From Mycobacterium sp. (lineage in GTDB: Bacteria > Actinomycetota > Actinomycetes > Mycobacteriales > Mycobacteriaceae): 64,000 nt of DNA. This document shows positions 18,979 through 28,916 of this stretch, one piece after another (position 1 is the stretch's first letter; each line of letters starts with the position of its first letter). The DNA is taken from assembly GCA_025965895.1 (NCBI GenBank), contig JAOPWC010000034.1, positions 48,986 to 112,985 on the forward strand, read 5' to 3'. The position numbers and the translations under genes are program-made. The notes beneath the pieces are model-generated. The model saw only the letters and a program-made list of their open reading frames with translations, was not told the DNA's origin and searched no databases.

Positions 18979-20013
18979 TCACGGCAGCGGATGTGCGGCC
19001 GAACTGTCGCCCGTGAAGTCAATGGCGGAGTATTCGTTGAGCTTCGACAGCCGGTGGTACGCCTCGATCATCCGGACTGTGCCGGACTTCGAGCGCATCA
19101 CGATCGACTGGGTGGTGCAGCCACCCCCGAAGTACCGCACGCCCTGAAGCAGGTCGCCGTCGGTGACCCCGGTGGCGCAGAAAAACACATTCTCGCCTGA
19201 CACCAGATCCTCAGTGGTCAACACCTGGTCGAGGTCGTAGCCGGCGTCGAGGGCCTTCTGCCGCTCGGCGTCGTCCTTCGGGGCCAGTTGGGCCTGGATC
19301 GCGCCGCTCATGCAACGGATCGCCGCCGCGGCGATGATGCCCTCCGGGGTGCCGCCGATGCCGGCGAGCATGTCGGTGCCGGAGTTCGGGCGGCACGCCG
19401 AGATCGCCCCTGCCACGTCGCCGTCGGTGATGAGCCTGATCCGGGCACCGGCCGCCCGGACCTCCTGAATCAACCGGGCGTGGCGTGGTCGGTCGAGGAT
19501 GCAGACTGTGATGTCCGACGGAGAGGCGTGCTTCAGCTTGGCCACGCGCCTGACGTTCTCCCCAATGGGCGCGGTGATGTCGAGCGCCTCGACGGCGTCG
19601 GGCCCGACCGCGATCTTGTTCATGTAGAACACCGCCGACGGGTCGAACATCGTGCCGCGGTCGGCAACCGCCAGCACAGTGATCGCGTTCGGCATGCCCT
19701 TGCTCATCAGCGTGGTGCCGTCGACCGGGTCGACCGCGAAGTCGCATTCCGGGCCGTCTCCGTTGCCGACCTCCTCGCCGTTGTAAAGCATTGGGGCGTT
19801 GTCTTTTTCGCCCTCCCCGATCACCACGACGCCACGCATCGACACCGAGTTCAGCAATTCGCGGATCGCGTCGACCGCCGCGCCGTCGCCGCCTTCCTTG
19901 TCGCCGCGGCCCACCCAGCGGCCGGCGGCCATCGCGCCCGCCTCCGTCACCCGCACGAGTTCCATCGCGAGGTTGCGGTCCGGGGCTTCTCGGCGACGAC
20001 CAGCATCAGGCAT
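18979..20013 (-). CDS. glpX: Fructose-1,6-bisphosphatase class II
   Basis: Gluconeogenic phosphatase converting fructose-1,6-bisphosphate to fructose-6-phosphate; the mycobacterial GlpX is the main enzyme of this step. The 344-residue protein has the metal and substrate motifs [37 protein letters not shown] and [16 protein letters not shown]. The ATG at 20013 gives [19 protein letters not shown], family length. It leads a glpX-fum unit and diverges from the DUF4245 gene with about 53 bases between starts. Counterpart of Rv1099c. Confidence 0.96.
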   Translation of the reverse strand: MPDAGRRREAPDRNLAMELVRVTEAGAMAAGRWVGRGDKEGGDGAAVDAIRELLNSVSMRGVVVIGEGEKDNAPMLYNGEEVGNGDGPECDFAVDPVDGTTLMSKGMPNAITVLAVADRGTMFDPSAVFYMNKIAVGPDAVEALDITAPIGENVRRVAKLKHASPSDITVCILDRPRHARLIQEVRAAGARIRLITDGDVAGAISACRPNSGTDMLAGIGGTPEGIIAAAAIRCMSGAIQAQLAPKDDAERQKALDAGYDLDQVLTTEDLVSGENVFFCATGVTDGDLLQGVRYFGGGCTTQSIVMRSKSGTVRMIEAYHRLSKLNEYSAIDFTGDSSAAHPLP

Positions 20014-20066
20014 GCGCCAATCCTCCCAGAAGCGAATGCGTGGTCTAGACCTGGGATACTGGCGGC

Positions 20067-20696
20067 GTGACCATCGAGCCGGGGCGGCAGCCCCGTGTCG
20101 CCGGCCAGGCCGCTCCGGGCCCCAGGCCGGCCAAGTCGAGGCTGCTGCAAGACGGCCGTGACATGTTCTGGTCGATGGCGCCGCTGGTGGCGGCGTGCAT
20201 CCTGCTGGCCGGACTCGTCGGCATGTGCTCGTTTCAGCCGTTCGGCCCGGGCCGCGGCAACGTTCCCACCTTCGAAGCGGCGGCCGCGCTGCGCGCCGAT
20301 GCAGCGGAGCAGGGGTTCCCGGTGCGGTTGCCCCAACTGCCGTCAGGGTGGCATCCCAACTCGGGCAGCCGCGGGACCATCGAGGCCGCCCGCATGTCGA
20401 CGGTCGGCTACTTGGCGCCGAGCGGCAATTACCTCAGCCTGACCCAGAGCAACGCCGCAGAGGAGAAGCTGGTCGCCTCGATCCGCCAAGACATGTACCC
20501 GACCGGTGCGCAGGACGTCGACGGTATTCGGTGGGTGGTGTACGAGGGCGGCGACAAGACCGAACCGGTGTGGACAACCCGGCTCGACGGGGCGACCGGC
20601 GCTGCGCAAATCGCGATAACGGGGGCAGGCAGCCCCACGGAGTTCCGTACTCTGGCAGCGGCGACGCAATCGCAGCCGCCTCTGCCTCCGCGATAG
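20067..20696 (+). CDS. DUF4245 single-pass membrane protein
   Basis: A 209-residue protein with a Pro/Arg-rich cytoplasmic N-terminus, one hydrophobic helix at about residues 37-57 ([20 protein letters not shown]) and an exported domain of about 150 residues ([40 protein letters not shown]) typical of DUF4245. The GTG at 20067 fits the family start. It diverges from glpX and is followed after 7 bases by a hydrolase gene. Counterpart of Rv1100. Function unknown. Confidence 0.85.
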   Translation: MTIEPGRQPRVAGQAAPGPRPAKSRLLQDGRDMFWSMAPLVAACILLAGLVGMCSFQPFGPGRGNVPTFEAAAALRADAAEQGFPVRLPQLPSGWHPNSGSRGTIEAARMSTVGYLAPSGNYLSLTQSNAAEEKLVASIRQDMYPTGAQDVDGIRWVVYEGGDKTEPVWTTRLDGATGAAQIAITGAGSPTEFRTLAAATQSQPPLPPR

Positions 20697-20703
20697 GAGA
20701 CCC

Positions 20704-21507
20704 ATGGACGCACCGGAAGCGGACCTCACCGGCTGGACGGGGGCGCCGTTCACCGGTGCGGGCATCACACACGACGTCTACCGCAAGGGCGAGGGACCAG
20801 GCGTCGTGCTGATCCCCGAGGTACCCGGCATCCATCCCGGTGTCCTTGCCCTGGGAAACTATCTGGTGGACAACGGGTTCAGCGTCGCATCGCCGTCGCT
20901 GTTCGGCGAACCGGGGAGGCCGGTCTCAGTCGGCTACCTGGTGCCGAACTTGGCGCGCGCATGTGTGGCGCGCGAATTCATGGCGTTCGCGACGAACGCG
21001 CAACGGCCGGTGGCCCAGTATCTGCGAGCGCTGGCCCGCGACCTGAACGAGAAGACGCCGGGCCGCGGCGTCGGCGTGATCGGCATGTGCTTCACCGGCG
21101 GTTTTGCATTGGCCGCCGCCGTCGACGAGAGCGTGCTGGCCTCGGTCACGAGCCAGCCGTCGCTGCCGCTGCCCATCACTCCGGCCCATCGGCGTGATCC
21201 TGGGCTCTCCGAGCGGGAGTTGCAGGTGGTCGTCGACCGCACCAAAAACGAGGGGCTGTGCGCGCTGGCACTTCGGTTCACCCGCGACCCGATTGTGCCG
21301 GCCGAACGGTTCGCGACTCTGCGCCGGCGCCTGGGTGACGCGTTCGAGGTGATCGAGATCGACTCATCCGCGGGCAACGAGCACGGATTCAGCCGAATGG
21401 CGCACTCGGTGCTCACCGACGAGGTCCGCGAAAAGGACGGCCATCCCGCCTACGAGGCGCGAAAGCGGGTGGTGGAGTTCCTGACCGAGCGGCTGACCGG
21501 TCAATAG
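20704..21507 (+). CDS. Dienelactone hydrolase family protein
   Basis: A 267-residue alpha/beta hydrolase. The nucleophile elbow reads GVIGMCFTGGFA, giving the Cys nucleophile typical of dienelactone hydrolases. The acid and His probably lie in TRDPIVPAERF and NEHGFSRMAH. There is no signal peptide. A Shine-Dalgarno (AGGAG) lies 5 bases before the ATG at 20704. It is close behind the DUF4245 gene and probably co-transcribed. The natural substrate is unknown; no aromatic-ring cleavage genes are nearby. Confidence 0.85.
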   Translation: MDAPEADLTGWTGAPFTGAGITHDVYRKGEGPGVVLIPEVPGIHPGVLALGNYLVDNGFSVASPSLFGEPGRPVSVGYLVPNLARACVAREFMAFATNAQRPVAQYLRALARDLNEKTPGRGVGVIGMCFTGGFALAAAVDESVLASVTSQPSLPLPITPAHRRDPGLSERELQVVVDRTKNEGLCALALRFTRDPIVPAERFATLRRRLGDAFEVIEIDSSAGNEHGFSRMAHSVLTDEVREKDGHPAYEARKRVVEFLTERLTGQ

Positions 21508-21640
21508 ACGCCCGCGCCCGTAGTGCGTTTCGGCACCGTCGGAACTGACGGAAGTACTCCTGCACCCCTGCCATAGGTCCCTACTGGCAAACAGTCGGAA
21601 GTGGTCAGATCAAAGAGGCAGGCTTAGCGAGGAGGCCACG

Positions 21641-21754
21641 ATGACTTCAGCGGGGTTGGTGGCGCGGGCCGACGGGTTGGACCTCGCCGTCGGGACGGGG
21701 ACGGCGGCAGCCACAGAGGAGCGGTGCGCGCTACGTCCCGGTCGGGAGTCATGA
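21641..21754 (+). CDS. Possible 37-residue small ORF with strong RBS
   Basis: Starts MTSAGLVARADGLDLAVGTG and ends RPGRES. GAGGAGG lies 6 bases before the ATG, one of the best ribosome-binding sites in this part of the window. Its stop is one base before the ATG of the next small gene, so it could be a leader peptide or partner coupled to it. No homology recognised; coding status is uncertain. Confidence 0.4.
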   Translation: MTSAGLVARADGLDLAVGTGTAAATEERCALRPGRES

Positions 21755-21755
21755 A

Positions 21756-21971
21756 ATGACGACTTATCAGGTGACCGATCGACTGCACACAGGACGAACG
21801 GTACACGTAGCGGGTCATGAGATCGCGTCCACAATATCGGCGTGGTTGGCGGAGTTAGGCGTCCGAAGCCCTCTGGCTGAGGACCTTGCACACGCGGTCC
21901 ATGCGGGCGATTGGCCTGCCGCCCATGCCATCGGTGAGCACTTATCCGTAGATGTGACGATCGCGGGGTGA
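21756..21971 (+). CDS. Small mycobacterial hypothetical protein, 71 aa
   Basis: Sequence MTTYQVTDRLHTGRTVHVAG followed by an Ala/His-rich helical part (AWLAELGVRSPLAEDLAHAV, then GDWPAAHAIGEHLSVDV). It reads like a compact folded domain with an N-terminal beta pair and helices. The composition is ordinary for a real protein, not the Arg-rich pattern of shadow frames. It converges with the 3-beta-hydroxysteroid dehydrogenase gene, with 13 bases between them. It lies about where M. tuberculosis carries mazEF3 but does not resemble MazE or MazF. Function unknown. Confidence 0.6.
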   Translation: MTTYQVTDRLHTGRTVHVAGHEIASTISAWLAELGVRSPLAEDLAHAVHAGDWPAAHAIGEHLSVDVTIAG

Positions 21972-21984
21972 GCGCAGCGGGAGG

Positions 21985-23085
21985 CTAGATTTTCGCAGGC
22001 TCCTTGGCGTGAGCAGCCTGCACCTGCTCGAACAAGTCGACGTAGTAAGGCAGGCAATCGTGCATCGCCTTATCGGTGGTGTAGCGGGGCTCGTAGCCCA
22101 GCTCGCGCCGGGCCTTCTCGACGGAGAAGTAGTTGTCGAGATACAACCGCTCGACCGCAAGCGGTTCCAGCGGCGGCTGCGACAAGCCGAACTTGAAATG
22201 CAGCTGCTGCCACACCGTCATCACCGTATGAACAAGACGCCCAGAGACGCGCAGCCGCGGCCAGTGCTGGCCGCACGCCTCCAGCACCGGGCGGGCGAAC
22301 TCGAACATGTTTACCGGGTCGTCGTCGTTGATGAAGTACGCCTGGCCGGGCGCCGTGCCGCCCTCGACGAGGTGCTCGGCGGCGAGGATGAAGCCGTGTA
22401 CCAGGTTGTGCACATACGAATTGTCAAGGCGCGCATGGCGGCTGCCGACGAGCACCTTGACCTGGCCGGTGACCACCCGCTCGAACACCTTGCGAAACAT
22501 CGTCTGGTCGCCGCGCCCCCAGATGCCGCTTGGGCGGACCGCACACGTGAGCAGGCCCCCGACGCCGTTCTGTGACAGCACGAACTTCTCGGCCACCACC
22601 TTGGTCTCGGTGTACAGGTCAGCGAACCTGTCGGTATAGGGCAGCGTCTCGTCGCCCCCGGATATCGCGGTGCCGCCGATGACCACGCTGTTGCTCGAGG
22701 TGTACACGAACCGCGCGACGCCGGCCTGCTGCGCGGCGTGCACCAGGTTCTTCGTGCCGCCGACGTTCACTCCGAAGCTGCTGCGCCGGTACTCGGCGGT
22801 GACAGACCGGCCGCCCATCAACTCGATGAGGGCCGCGGTGTGAAAGAGCGTATCTACCCCGTCGACCGCTGCGGCGACGGACTCGGGATCGCAGATGTCC
22901 CCCTGCACTGTCTCCAGTCGAGGGTGGTCCGCCAGGGGGGACGGCACGCGGTCAAACGAACGAACCGAGTGCCCGTGTTCCAGAAGTGCGGCGACCAAGT
23001 TGCAGCCGACGAAGCCGGAGCCGCCGGTGACCATGACTCGGCCGAGGTCAGTCGTCAGTGATGCGTCAGCCATGCCGGCGAGCAT
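21985..23085 (-). CDS. 3-beta-hydroxysteroid dehydrogenase (cholesterol dehydrogenase)
   Basis: NAD-dependent enzyme that oxidises the 3-beta-hydroxyl of cholesterol and related sterols and isomerises the double bond, giving cholestenone. The 366-residue extended-SDR protein has the Rossmann motif VMVTGGSGFVGCNL, the catalytic YTETK and the SSNSVV serine segment. The start MLAGMADASLTTDLGRV at 23085 aligns with Rv1106c; an internal ATG at 23073 is an alternative. A perfect KstR-type palindrome ends 4 bases before the start codon, implying sterol control. Confidence 0.93.
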   Translation of the reverse strand: MLAGMADASLTTDLGRVMVTGGSGFVGCNLVAALLEHGHSVRSFDRVPSPLADHPRLETVQGDICDPESVAAAVDGVDTLFHTAALIELMGGRSVTAEYRRSSFGVNVGGTKNLVHAAQQAGVARFVYTSSNSVVIGGTAISGGDETLPYTDRFADLYTETKVVAEKFVLSQNGVGGLLTCAVRPSGIWGRGDQTMFRKVFERVVTGQVKVLVGSRHARLDNSYVHNLVHGFILAAEHLVEGGTAPGQAYFINDDDPVNMFEFARPVLEACGQHWPRLRVSGRLVHTVMTVWQQLHFKFGLSQPPLEPLAVERLYLDNYFSVEKARRELGYEPRYTTDKAMHDCLPYYVDLFEQVQAAHAKEPAKI

Positions 23086-23088
23086 AAC

Positions 23089-23102
23089 TGAAACCTGTTA
23101 CA
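23089..23102. promoter_or_regulatory. Predicted KstR operator before 3-beta-HSD
   Basis: TGAAACCTGTTACA matches TnnAACnnGTTnnA, the KstR operator pattern, at every fixed position. Flanking AACTG/CAGTT extends the dyad symmetry. It lies 4-17 bases upstream of the minus-strand start at 23085, where a repressor would block initiation. KstR is the TetR-family repressor of mycobacterial cholesterol catabolism; binding here is inferred. Confidence 0.7.
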
Positions 23103-23135
23103 GTTTCGACTTTTTTTGATGACGAAACTTCCCGT

Positions 23136-23375
23136 TCACCCCGAGTCGTCGTCGTTGCGGGCCAGCGCATCTTCGACGCGCTTGCGGGCGCCAGCTAAGT
23201 GCTCTTCGCATCGATGTGCCAGTTCTTCGCCTCTTTCCCAGAGCCGCAGCGACGAATCCAGGTCCAAGCCACCCTGCTCCAGCACCCGTACGACCTCGAT
23301 CAATTCGTCCCGCGCTTCCTCGTAACCCAGCTCACTAATGGGTCTCAGATTCACGCCCTCTTCGGCGTCGCTCAT
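23136..23375 (-). CDS. xseB: Exodeoxyribonuclease VII small subunit
   Basis: A 79-residue helical protein with the XseB pattern [40 protein letters not shown] and [19 protein letters not shown]. It forms exonuclease VII with XseA and degrades single-stranded DNA from both ends. Its ATG at 23375 overlaps the end of xseA by four bases, giving translational coupling. Counterpart of Rv1107c. Confidence 0.95.
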   Translation of the reverse strand: MSDAEEGVNLRPISELGYEEARDELIEVVRVLEQGGLDLDSSLRLWERGEELAHRCEEHLAGARKRVEDALARNDDDSG

Positions 23376-24613
23376 GACACGTCGTTCCCAGAGCTGACGG
23401 CGCCGAGCGCCCCATCCGACACGCGGATCCGCAGCCGTGTGCCCGCCGGCGCGTCCTCAACCGAACGCAGCACCGTCGGCGCCGCGGCGTGATCCACCGC
23501 CTGCACAACGGCATAGCCGCGTGCCAAAGTCGCGGCCGGTCCAAGCGTGGCCAGCCGCGCCGACAAGTGACCGATCCGATCGCGTTGAGCCGCGATGAGC
23601 CGGGTCACGTCGCGGCGCGCAGCGGAGCGGGCGCGGTGGATCTCCTCGCTACGGGCGGTGAGCGACTGCAGCGGGGCCGCCAGCACCGGGCGGCTGCGCA
23701 GCTGGTGGACCATCCGCTCCTCACGTGCGACCCAGTTGCGCAGCGCCTGAGCGCCGCGGCGGCACAGCTCGCCGAGCAGCGCCTGCTCGGCCACCATGTC
23801 CGGGACGATCCGTTTCGCGGCATCGGTGGGAGTGGCGGCGCGCAGGTCGGCGACAAGGTCACACAGCGGATTGTCGGGTTCGTGTCCGACTGCGCTGACC
23901 ACCGGCGTCGTGCAGGCGGCGATCTCGCGGCACAACGTTTCGTCGGAGAACGGCAGCAGGTCCTCGACGCTGCCGCCGCCGCGCGCGATCACGATGACGT
24001 CGACCTCGGGGTGAGCGTCGAGTTCGCGCAGCGCGTCGACGATCTGGGCGACCGCGTTGGGTCCCTGCACCGCGGTGTTGCGAATCGCGAACCGCACGGC
24101 CGGCCAGCGCCCGGCGGACACCGTGGTCACGTCACGCTCGGCGGCGCTGGCCCGTCCGGTGATCAACCCGACCATCGCGGGCAGGAACGGGATCGGCCGC
24201 TTCAGCCGCGGATCGAAAAGCCCTTCGGCGTCCAGCAGGCGCCGAAGCCGCTCGATGCGGGCCAGCAGCTCGCCGATCCCGACGGCACGAATCTCGCTGA
24301 CCCGCAACGAGAATGTTCCGCGCCCGGTGTAGAACGTCGGCTTGCCGCACACCACCACCTGCGCACCTTCCGACAGCCGGACCGGGGCGCCAAGCACCAG
24401 GTCCCGCGGGCAGGTGATGGTCAGCGACATGTCGGCGGCCGGGTCGCGCAGCACCATGAACACGGTCTTGGAGTCCGGCCGCAGATTGACCTGCGTCAGC
24501 TGGCCCTCCACCCAGACGAGACCGAGCCGGTCGATCCACTTGGCGACCCGGGTGGCGACGGCCCGTACCGGCCAGGGGTGTTCCGCGGAGTTCGGCGGCG
24601 CGGGGGCGGTCAC
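23372..24613 (-). CDS. xseA: Exodeoxyribonuclease VII large subunit
   Basis: The 413-residue catalytic subunit of exonuclease VII. An N-terminal OB-fold ([40 protein letters not shown]) is followed by the nuclease domain with [33 protein letters not shown] and [20 protein letters not shown]. It overlaps xseB downstream and the lipid-droplet protein gene upstream by four bases each, forming a three-gene unit. Counterpart of Rv1108c. Confidence 0.96.
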   Translation of the reverse strand: MTAPAPPNSAEHPWPVRAVATRVAKWIDRLGLVWVEGQLTQVNLRPDSKTVFMVLRDPAADMSLTITCPRDLVLGAPVRLSEGAQVVVCGKPTFYTGRGTFSLRVSEIRAVGIGELLARIERLRRLLDAEGLFDPRLKRPIPFLPAMVGLITGRASAAERDVTTVSAGRWPAVRFAIRNTAVQGPNAVAQIVDALRELDAHPEVDVIVIARGGGSVEDLLPFSDETLCREIAACTTPVVSAVGHEPDNPLCDLVADLRAATPTDAAKRIVPDMVAEQALLGELCRRGAQALRNWVAREERMVHQLRSRPVLAAPLQSLTARSEEIHRARSAARRDVTRLIAAQRDRIGHLSARLATLGPAATLARGYAVVQAVDHAAAPTVLRSVEDAPAGTRLRIRVSDGALGAVSSGNDVS

Positions 24614-25212
24614 TTCGCGGACGTGCGCGTGATCCTGTTGGCCAGCAGGGTCTGAAACGGTGCCCGCGCCTTGGTGGCGACCTCATAGGCCAGCAGCGCG
24701 TCGAGGTCGGTGACGTTCAGCGATTGCAGCCGCGCCCGCAGCTGGGCCAGTGTCAACGCGTCGTAGTCCAGGTCCACCACGATGTCAGGCGCATCGACGG
24801 CCGCGCTTGCGGTCTTCTTCGGGGCCTTCTTCGTGGCGGGCTTCGTCGCAGCAGGCGTCGCGGCCGGGGCATCGGCCGGCTGCGAGTTGGGGGAGTACAG
24901 CGCGAAGCGGCCCTCAGTCAGCCGCTCGCGGTCGGCTTCGCTGCTCAAGGCAGGCGGCATCTCGTCGGCCAGATCCTCGTCGAACGTCGCCCACTCCGGC
25001 TGATCGTCCTTCGGCGGGAACAGCGTGTCCAGCGTCTCGTCACCCTTGATCACCAGGTCAGCGACGTTCTGCTGAAACCGCATCACCAGATGCGCCGCTT
25101 GGCTGGCCAGCGTCATCGGGTACATCAGCAGCGTCTGCGGCAGTTTGCGGGTTTCCTCGACGACAATCGCCGCCGCGCCGACAAGCAGCCGCACCCCGTA
25201 CGGTGCATTCAT
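24610..25212 (-). CDS. Lipid droplet-associated protein (Rv1109c-like)
   Basis: A 200-residue protein starting [20 protein letters not shown]. The N-terminal amphipathic/hydrophobic helices (about residues 5-50) could lie on a lipid surface. A middle Ala/Pro/Lys-rich linker ([14 protein letters not shown]) leads to a C-terminal helical domain [20 protein letters not shown]. Proteins with this end and position are annotated as lipid-droplet associated in mycobacteria. It overlaps xseA by four bases and diverges from ispH. Confidence 0.8.
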   Translation of the reverse strand: MNAPYGVRLLVGAAAIVVEETRKLPQTLLMYPMTLASQAAHLVMRFQQNVADLVIKGDETLDTLFPPKDDQPEWATFDEDLADEMPPALSSEADRERLTEGRFALYSPNSQPADAPAATPAATKPATKKAPKKTASAAVDAPDIVVDLDYDALTLAQLRARLQSLNVTDLDALLAYEVATKARAPFQTLLANRITRTSAK

Positions 25213-25299
25213 GGTGACCAGCCTGCCTTAACGGCTGCGCATGTCAAAGTGAGGGCCGTGCGGTGGTCGGTCCGTGTGCCCGAACCGTACCCTGGACCC

Positions 25300-26301
25300 A
25301 TGCCGCCGACGATCAACATGGGGATTCCCGGTGCCTCCGGGACTGTTGTGGACCATGGAACCGGTAAGCGGGTGCTGTTGGCTGAGCCGCGGGGCTACTG
25401 CGCCGGCGTGGACCGGGCCGTCGAAACCGTGGAGCGCGCGCTGGAGAAGCACGGCGCGCCGGTGTACGTGCGCCACGAGATCGTCCACAACCGCCACGTC
25501 GTCGACACCCTGGCGAAGGCCGGCGCGGTGTTCGTTGACGAGACCGACGAGGTGCCCGAGGGCGCGATCGTGGTCTTTTCCGCGCACGGCGTCGCGCCGA
25601 CGGTCCACGAATCGGCCGCTGAGCGCGACCTTCAGGTCATCGACGCCACCTGCCCGCTGGTGACCAAGGTGCATAACGAGGCCAAGCGGTTCGCCCGCGA
25701 TGACTACGACATCCTGCTCATCGGCCACCAGGGCCACGAGGAGGTCGTGGGCACGGCCGGTGAGGCGCCCGAGCACGTCCAGTTGGTGGACGGCCCGGAC
25801 GCCGTCGACGACGTGAGCGTGCGCGACGAGAACAAGGTGGTCTGGCTTTCGCAGACCACGCTATCGGTCGACGAGACGATGGAAACAGTGCAGCGGCTGC
25901 GCGAGCGCTTCCCGAAGCTGCAGGATCCGCCCAGCGATGACATCTGCTACGCCACGCAGAACCGCCAGGTCGCGGTCAAGGCGATGGCCCCCGAGTGTGA
26001 GCTCGTCATCGTGGTCGGGTCACGTAACTCGTCGAACTCGGTGCGGCTGGTCGAGGTGGCGCTGGGCGCCGGAGCGAGCGCGGCACATCTGGTGGACTAC
26101 TCCGACGACGTCGACCCGGCATGGCTCGACGGCGTCACCACTGTCGGCGTCACGTCCGGCGCGTCCGTGCCCGAAGTGCTGGTGCGAGGCGTGCTCGAAC
26201 GGCTGGCCGAACACGGCTTCGACGTGGTGCAGCCCGTCACAACCGCCAATGAAACGCTGGTGTTCGCCCTGCCGCGGGAGATCCGCCCGGCACGCGCCTA
26301 G
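25300..26301 (+). CDS. ispH: 4-hydroxy-3-methylbut-2-enyl diphosphate reductase
   Basis: The last enzyme of the MEP pathway; its 4Fe-4S cluster reduces HMBPP to IPP and DMAPP. The three cluster cysteines are in [23 protein letters not shown] and [21 protein letters not shown] and FSAHGVAP supply substrate histidines. The ATG at 25300 gives a 333-residue protein starting [14 protein letters not shown], matching LytB2/Rv1110; the longer open frame upstream is antisense to the neighbouring gene. Confidence 0.96.
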   Translation: MPPTINMGIPGASGTVVDHGTGKRVLLAEPRGYCAGVDRAVETVERALEKHGAPVYVRHEIVHNRHVVDTLAKAGAVFVDETDEVPEGAIVVFSAHGVAPTVHESAAERDLQVIDATCPLVTKVHNEAKRFARDDYDILLIGHQGHEEVVGTAGEAPEHVQLVDGPDAVDDVSVRDENKVVWLSQTTLSVDETMETVQRLRERFPKLQDPPSDDICYATQNRQVAVKAMAPECELVIVVGSRNSSNSVRLVEVALGAGASAAHLVDYSDDVDPAWLDGVTTVGVTSGASVPEVLVRGVLERLAEHGFDVVQPVTTANETLVFALPREIRPARA

Positions 26302-26314
26302 CCGTGCCCGGCAC

Positions 26315-27436
26315 CTAGATGTCGTACTCCCACCTGTCGGGTTCCCAGGGCCGTGGCCCCGGCCGGGCCGTGGCATCATGGCGGCCGTTGTCTGTGGGGC
26401 TGGTGCCGCGATAGCGGACCCGCGAGATCGGGTGGTGGGTCCCGTTGCTGCCGTTGCTGCCGTTGCTGCCCGGGCGGCGCCGCTGCGGGGGCTCGTAGGC
26501 CTCGAATGGGTCGTGGGTGTCGTAGCGACCGCGGCGGTCGTGCGGCGCTCGACGTTCGGAGGACTCGCGACGTTCGTATGTATCGCGCGTCGTGCGCAGC
26601 CCGTCGCGCCCGCCGGACGTACGGCGGCGACGCGGCTCGGGCGGAGGTTCCTGCCGCGGCGTGGTTGACCGCGATCGGGGTGGACGTTCGGCCACCGGCT
26701 CGATGAGATCGGTGATCTCCGTCAGCGAGGGGCGGGCATGCCGTGATCGCCTGCTGTCGCCCCGCGTGGCCGTCTTTGCTGTGCGGGTGGTCCTGCCGGA
26801 TTTCGCGGCAGCCCCGGCTTTGGCCGCTTTAGCCGTTTTGGCCTGGGTGGCCGACCGGTCGATCGCATGCTTGCGCTTGCCCGTGTCCTCTTCCTCACCG
26901 GCGTCAGACGACGAGAAAAGACCCGACAGCTTCGCGGCGAACGCGCTGAGCAGTGGGGGCGTGGTTGCCGGGGCGTCTGGGTCGGCGTTCACCGCGTTAC
27001 GCGAGGAAAGGCCGACGTACCAGCGGGCCAGCCCGATCAACAGCGCCGCGGCAGAAGTGAACAGCATCAACGGGAAGCGTTCGATCAGCGGATAGCCGCA
27101 GTTGATCAGAATGTCCTTCAGCCCGCGGACCTCGGCACCGTGAAACAGGAAATACACCCCCGGCACGCTGATGAACAGCAACACCGGCGGCTGCACGACC
27201 GCGGTGAAAAGGCCGGCTTGTCGCACCGCGAGCACCGCGGCCACACACCCGATCACATAGAGCGCCGCGAAGACGTTGGTCAGCTCCTTGGTGCCCGCAC
27301 CTGCATCGAACGCGAAGCCGATCGCCGTCGAGGTGACCGCGATCAACAATGCACCCCACCACGGCACACCGGGAACGTTCGGGTGCACCGAGCGATGGCC
27401 GGCTGTTACCGCCGACCGGGCCCGCTGTCCAGACAC
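26315..27436 (-). CDS. DUF6542 membrane protein with basic disordered tail
   Basis: The N-terminal 160 or so residues hold about four hydrophobic segments (WWGALLIAVTSTAIGFAF, VFAALYVIGCVAAVLAV, PPVLLFISVPGVYFLF, LMLFTSAAALLIGLARW), the DUF6542 pattern. The C-terminal 200 residues are Arg/Ser/Thr/Pro/Gly-rich with Lys-Ala runs and an SNGSNGSNG stretch, almost certainly disordered. The GTG at 27436 is my choice (373 residues); the longer frame to 27571 would run over the ychF start and is not membrane-like. It converges with ispH. Counterpart of Rv1111c. Confidence 0.75.
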   Translation of the reverse strand: MSGQRARSAVTAGHRSVHPNVPGVPWWGALLIAVTSTAIGFAFDAGAGTKELTNVFAALYVIGCVAAVLAVRQAGLFTAVVQPPVLLFISVPGVYFLFHGAEVRGLKDILINCGYPLIERFPLMLFTSAAALLIGLARWYVGLSSRNAVNADPDAPATTPPLLSAFAAKLSGLFSSSDAGEEEDTGKRKHAIDRSATQAKTAKAAKAGAAAKSGRTTRTAKTATRGDSRRSRHARPSLTEITDLIEPVAERPPRSRSTTPRQEPPPEPRRRRTSGGRDGLRTTRDTYERRESSERRAPHDRRGRYDTHDPFEAYEPPQRRRPGSNGSNGSNGTHHPISRVRYRGTSPTDNGRHDATARPGPRPWEPDRWEYDI

Positions 27437-27519
27437 AGGTAGACCGTACCGGTTGTAGCTCAAAGTCGGCTGCCAGCGCGGCCCGGTGGGTATGTCGCCT
27501 TCCGTAGACTTTGAACTCT

Positions 27520-28599
27520 GTGAGCTTGAATCTGGGAATCGTGGGACTGCCGAATGTCGGCAAGTCGACACTCTTCAACGCGCTGACCCGCAACAACGTG
27601 CTGGCGGCGAACTACCTCTTTGCCACGATCGAGCCGAATGAGGGCGTGGTCCCGCTGCCCGACCCGCGACTGGCCGAGCTCGCCGAAATGTTCCACAGCG
27701 AGCGCGTCGTGGCCGCTCCGGTCACGTTCGTCGACATCGCCGGCATCGTCAGGGGCGCATCCGAGGGCGCCGGCCTGGGCAACAAGTTCCTGGCGAACAT
27801 CCGTGAGTCGGACGCGATCTGCCAGGTGGTGCGGGTCTTCTCCGATGACGACGTCGCGCACATCGGCGGCGAGGTCGACCCGAAATCCGACATCGAGATC
27901 GTCGAGACCGAGCTGATCCTCGCCGACCTGCAGACGCTGGAGCGAGCGGTGCCGCGGCTGGAGAAGGAGGCCCGCAACAACCGGGAGCGCAAACCGGTCC
28001 TTGACGCGGCGCAGGCGGCACAGCAGATGCTGAACCAGGGAACCACCCTGTACGCCGCCGGAGCCGGCGTGGATTCGTCGGCGCTGCGCGAGCTGAACTT
28101 GCTGACCACGAAACCGTTCTTGTACGTGTTCAACGCCGACGAGGCCGTGCTGACGGACGGCGCGAGGGTGGCGGAGTTGCGGGACCTGGTCGCCCCGGCC
28201 GACGCGGTTTTCCTCGACGCCAAGATCGAGGCCGAACTGCTGGAACTTGACGACGAGTCGGCCGCCGAGCTGCTGGAGTCAATCGGACAGACCGAGCGCG
28301 GCCTGGACGCGCTGGCGCGGGCCGGTTTTCACACGCTGCGGTTGCAGACATTCCTGACGGCAGGACCAAAAGAGGCCCGCGCCTGGACGATTCACCAGGG
28401 GGACACCGCACCCAAGGCCGCCGGAGTCATCCACTCCGACTTCGAGAAGGGCTTCATCAAGGCCGAGATCGTGTCTTACGCCGACTTGGTCGCCGCCGGG
28501 TCGATGGCCGCGGCACGGGCCGCGGGCAAAGTGCGGATGGAGGGCAAGGACTACGTCATGGCCGACGGCGACGTGGTCGAATTCCGGTTCAACGTATAG
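27520..28599 (+). CDS. ychF: Redox-regulated ATPase YchF (Obg-like)
   Basis: A P-loop ATPase of the Obg/TRAFAC group that binds ribosomes and is linked to stress responses. Motifs are GIVGLPNVGKST (P-loop), FVDIAGIVRGASEGAG (switch II/G3), NADE for the altered G4 specificity and the C-terminal TGS domain (HTLRLQTFLTAGPKEARAW to VEFRFNV). The GTG at 27520 yields 359 residues starting MSLNLGIVG, as in Rv1112; an in-frame TTG lies 9 bases upstream. It is the last gene of the block syntenic with M. tuberculosis. Confidence 0.95.
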   Translation: MSLNLGIVGLPNVGKSTLFNALTRNNVLAANYLFATIEPNEGVVPLPDPRLAELAEMFHSERVVAAPVTFVDIAGIVRGASEGAGLGNKFLANIRESDAICQVVRVFSDDDVAHIGGEVDPKSDIEIVETELILADLQTLERAVPRLEKEARNNRERKPVLDAAQAAQQMLNQGTTLYAAGAGVDSSALRELNLLTTKPFLYVFNADEAVLTDGARVAELRDLVAPADAVFLDAKIEAELLELDDESAAELLESIGQTERGLDALARAGFHTLRLQTFLTAGPKEARAWTIHQGDTAPKAAGVIHSDFEKGFIKAEIVSYADLVAAGSMAAARAAGKVRMEGKDYVMADGDVVEFRFNV

Positions 28600-28730
28600 C
28601 TATCTTGGTCTCCAAAGGTCGATTCGAGCGCCTGCACCTCGTGCTGCTGGGCTGAGGTTCGCGCCGATTCTGTCGGGCAAGGTAACCGGTGTGCCCACCG
28701 ACATGACCAACGTGTGAGGAGGAGCTCGAT

Positions 28731-28916
28731 ATGACGTCACCCGATGAGGACCGAGAGCGGGACTTTCTGGCGAAGTGCGTCGCCGATGCGTACACGATGC
28801 TCGACATCATTCCCGGCGTGAACCCCAACGGTCCTGCCCTGGTATGGCTGGCGGACCAGTTCGCGCAGCTACGCCGCCGAATGGAGAATCAGCCTGCGCA
28901 CGCGGCGTCGGCGTGA
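28731..28916 (+). CDS. 61-residue helical protein coupled to baeRF gene
   Basis: An acidic then basic helical peptide starting MTSPDEDRERDFLAKCVADA and continuing with YTMLDIIPGVNPNGPALVWL. GAGGAGG precedes the ATG. Its stop overlaps the GTG of the baeRF gene by four bases, so the two are translated together. No family recognised. The coupling suggests a partner or regulator of the downstream protein. Confidence 0.65.
   Translation: MTSPDEDRERDFLAKCVADAYTMLDIIPGVNPNGPALVWLADQFAQLRRRMENQPAHAASA

Noticed and set aside
26302..26314. Possible terminator between ispH and the DUF6542 gene
   Set aside because: Only a five-base stem with a one-base loop can be drawn; too weak.
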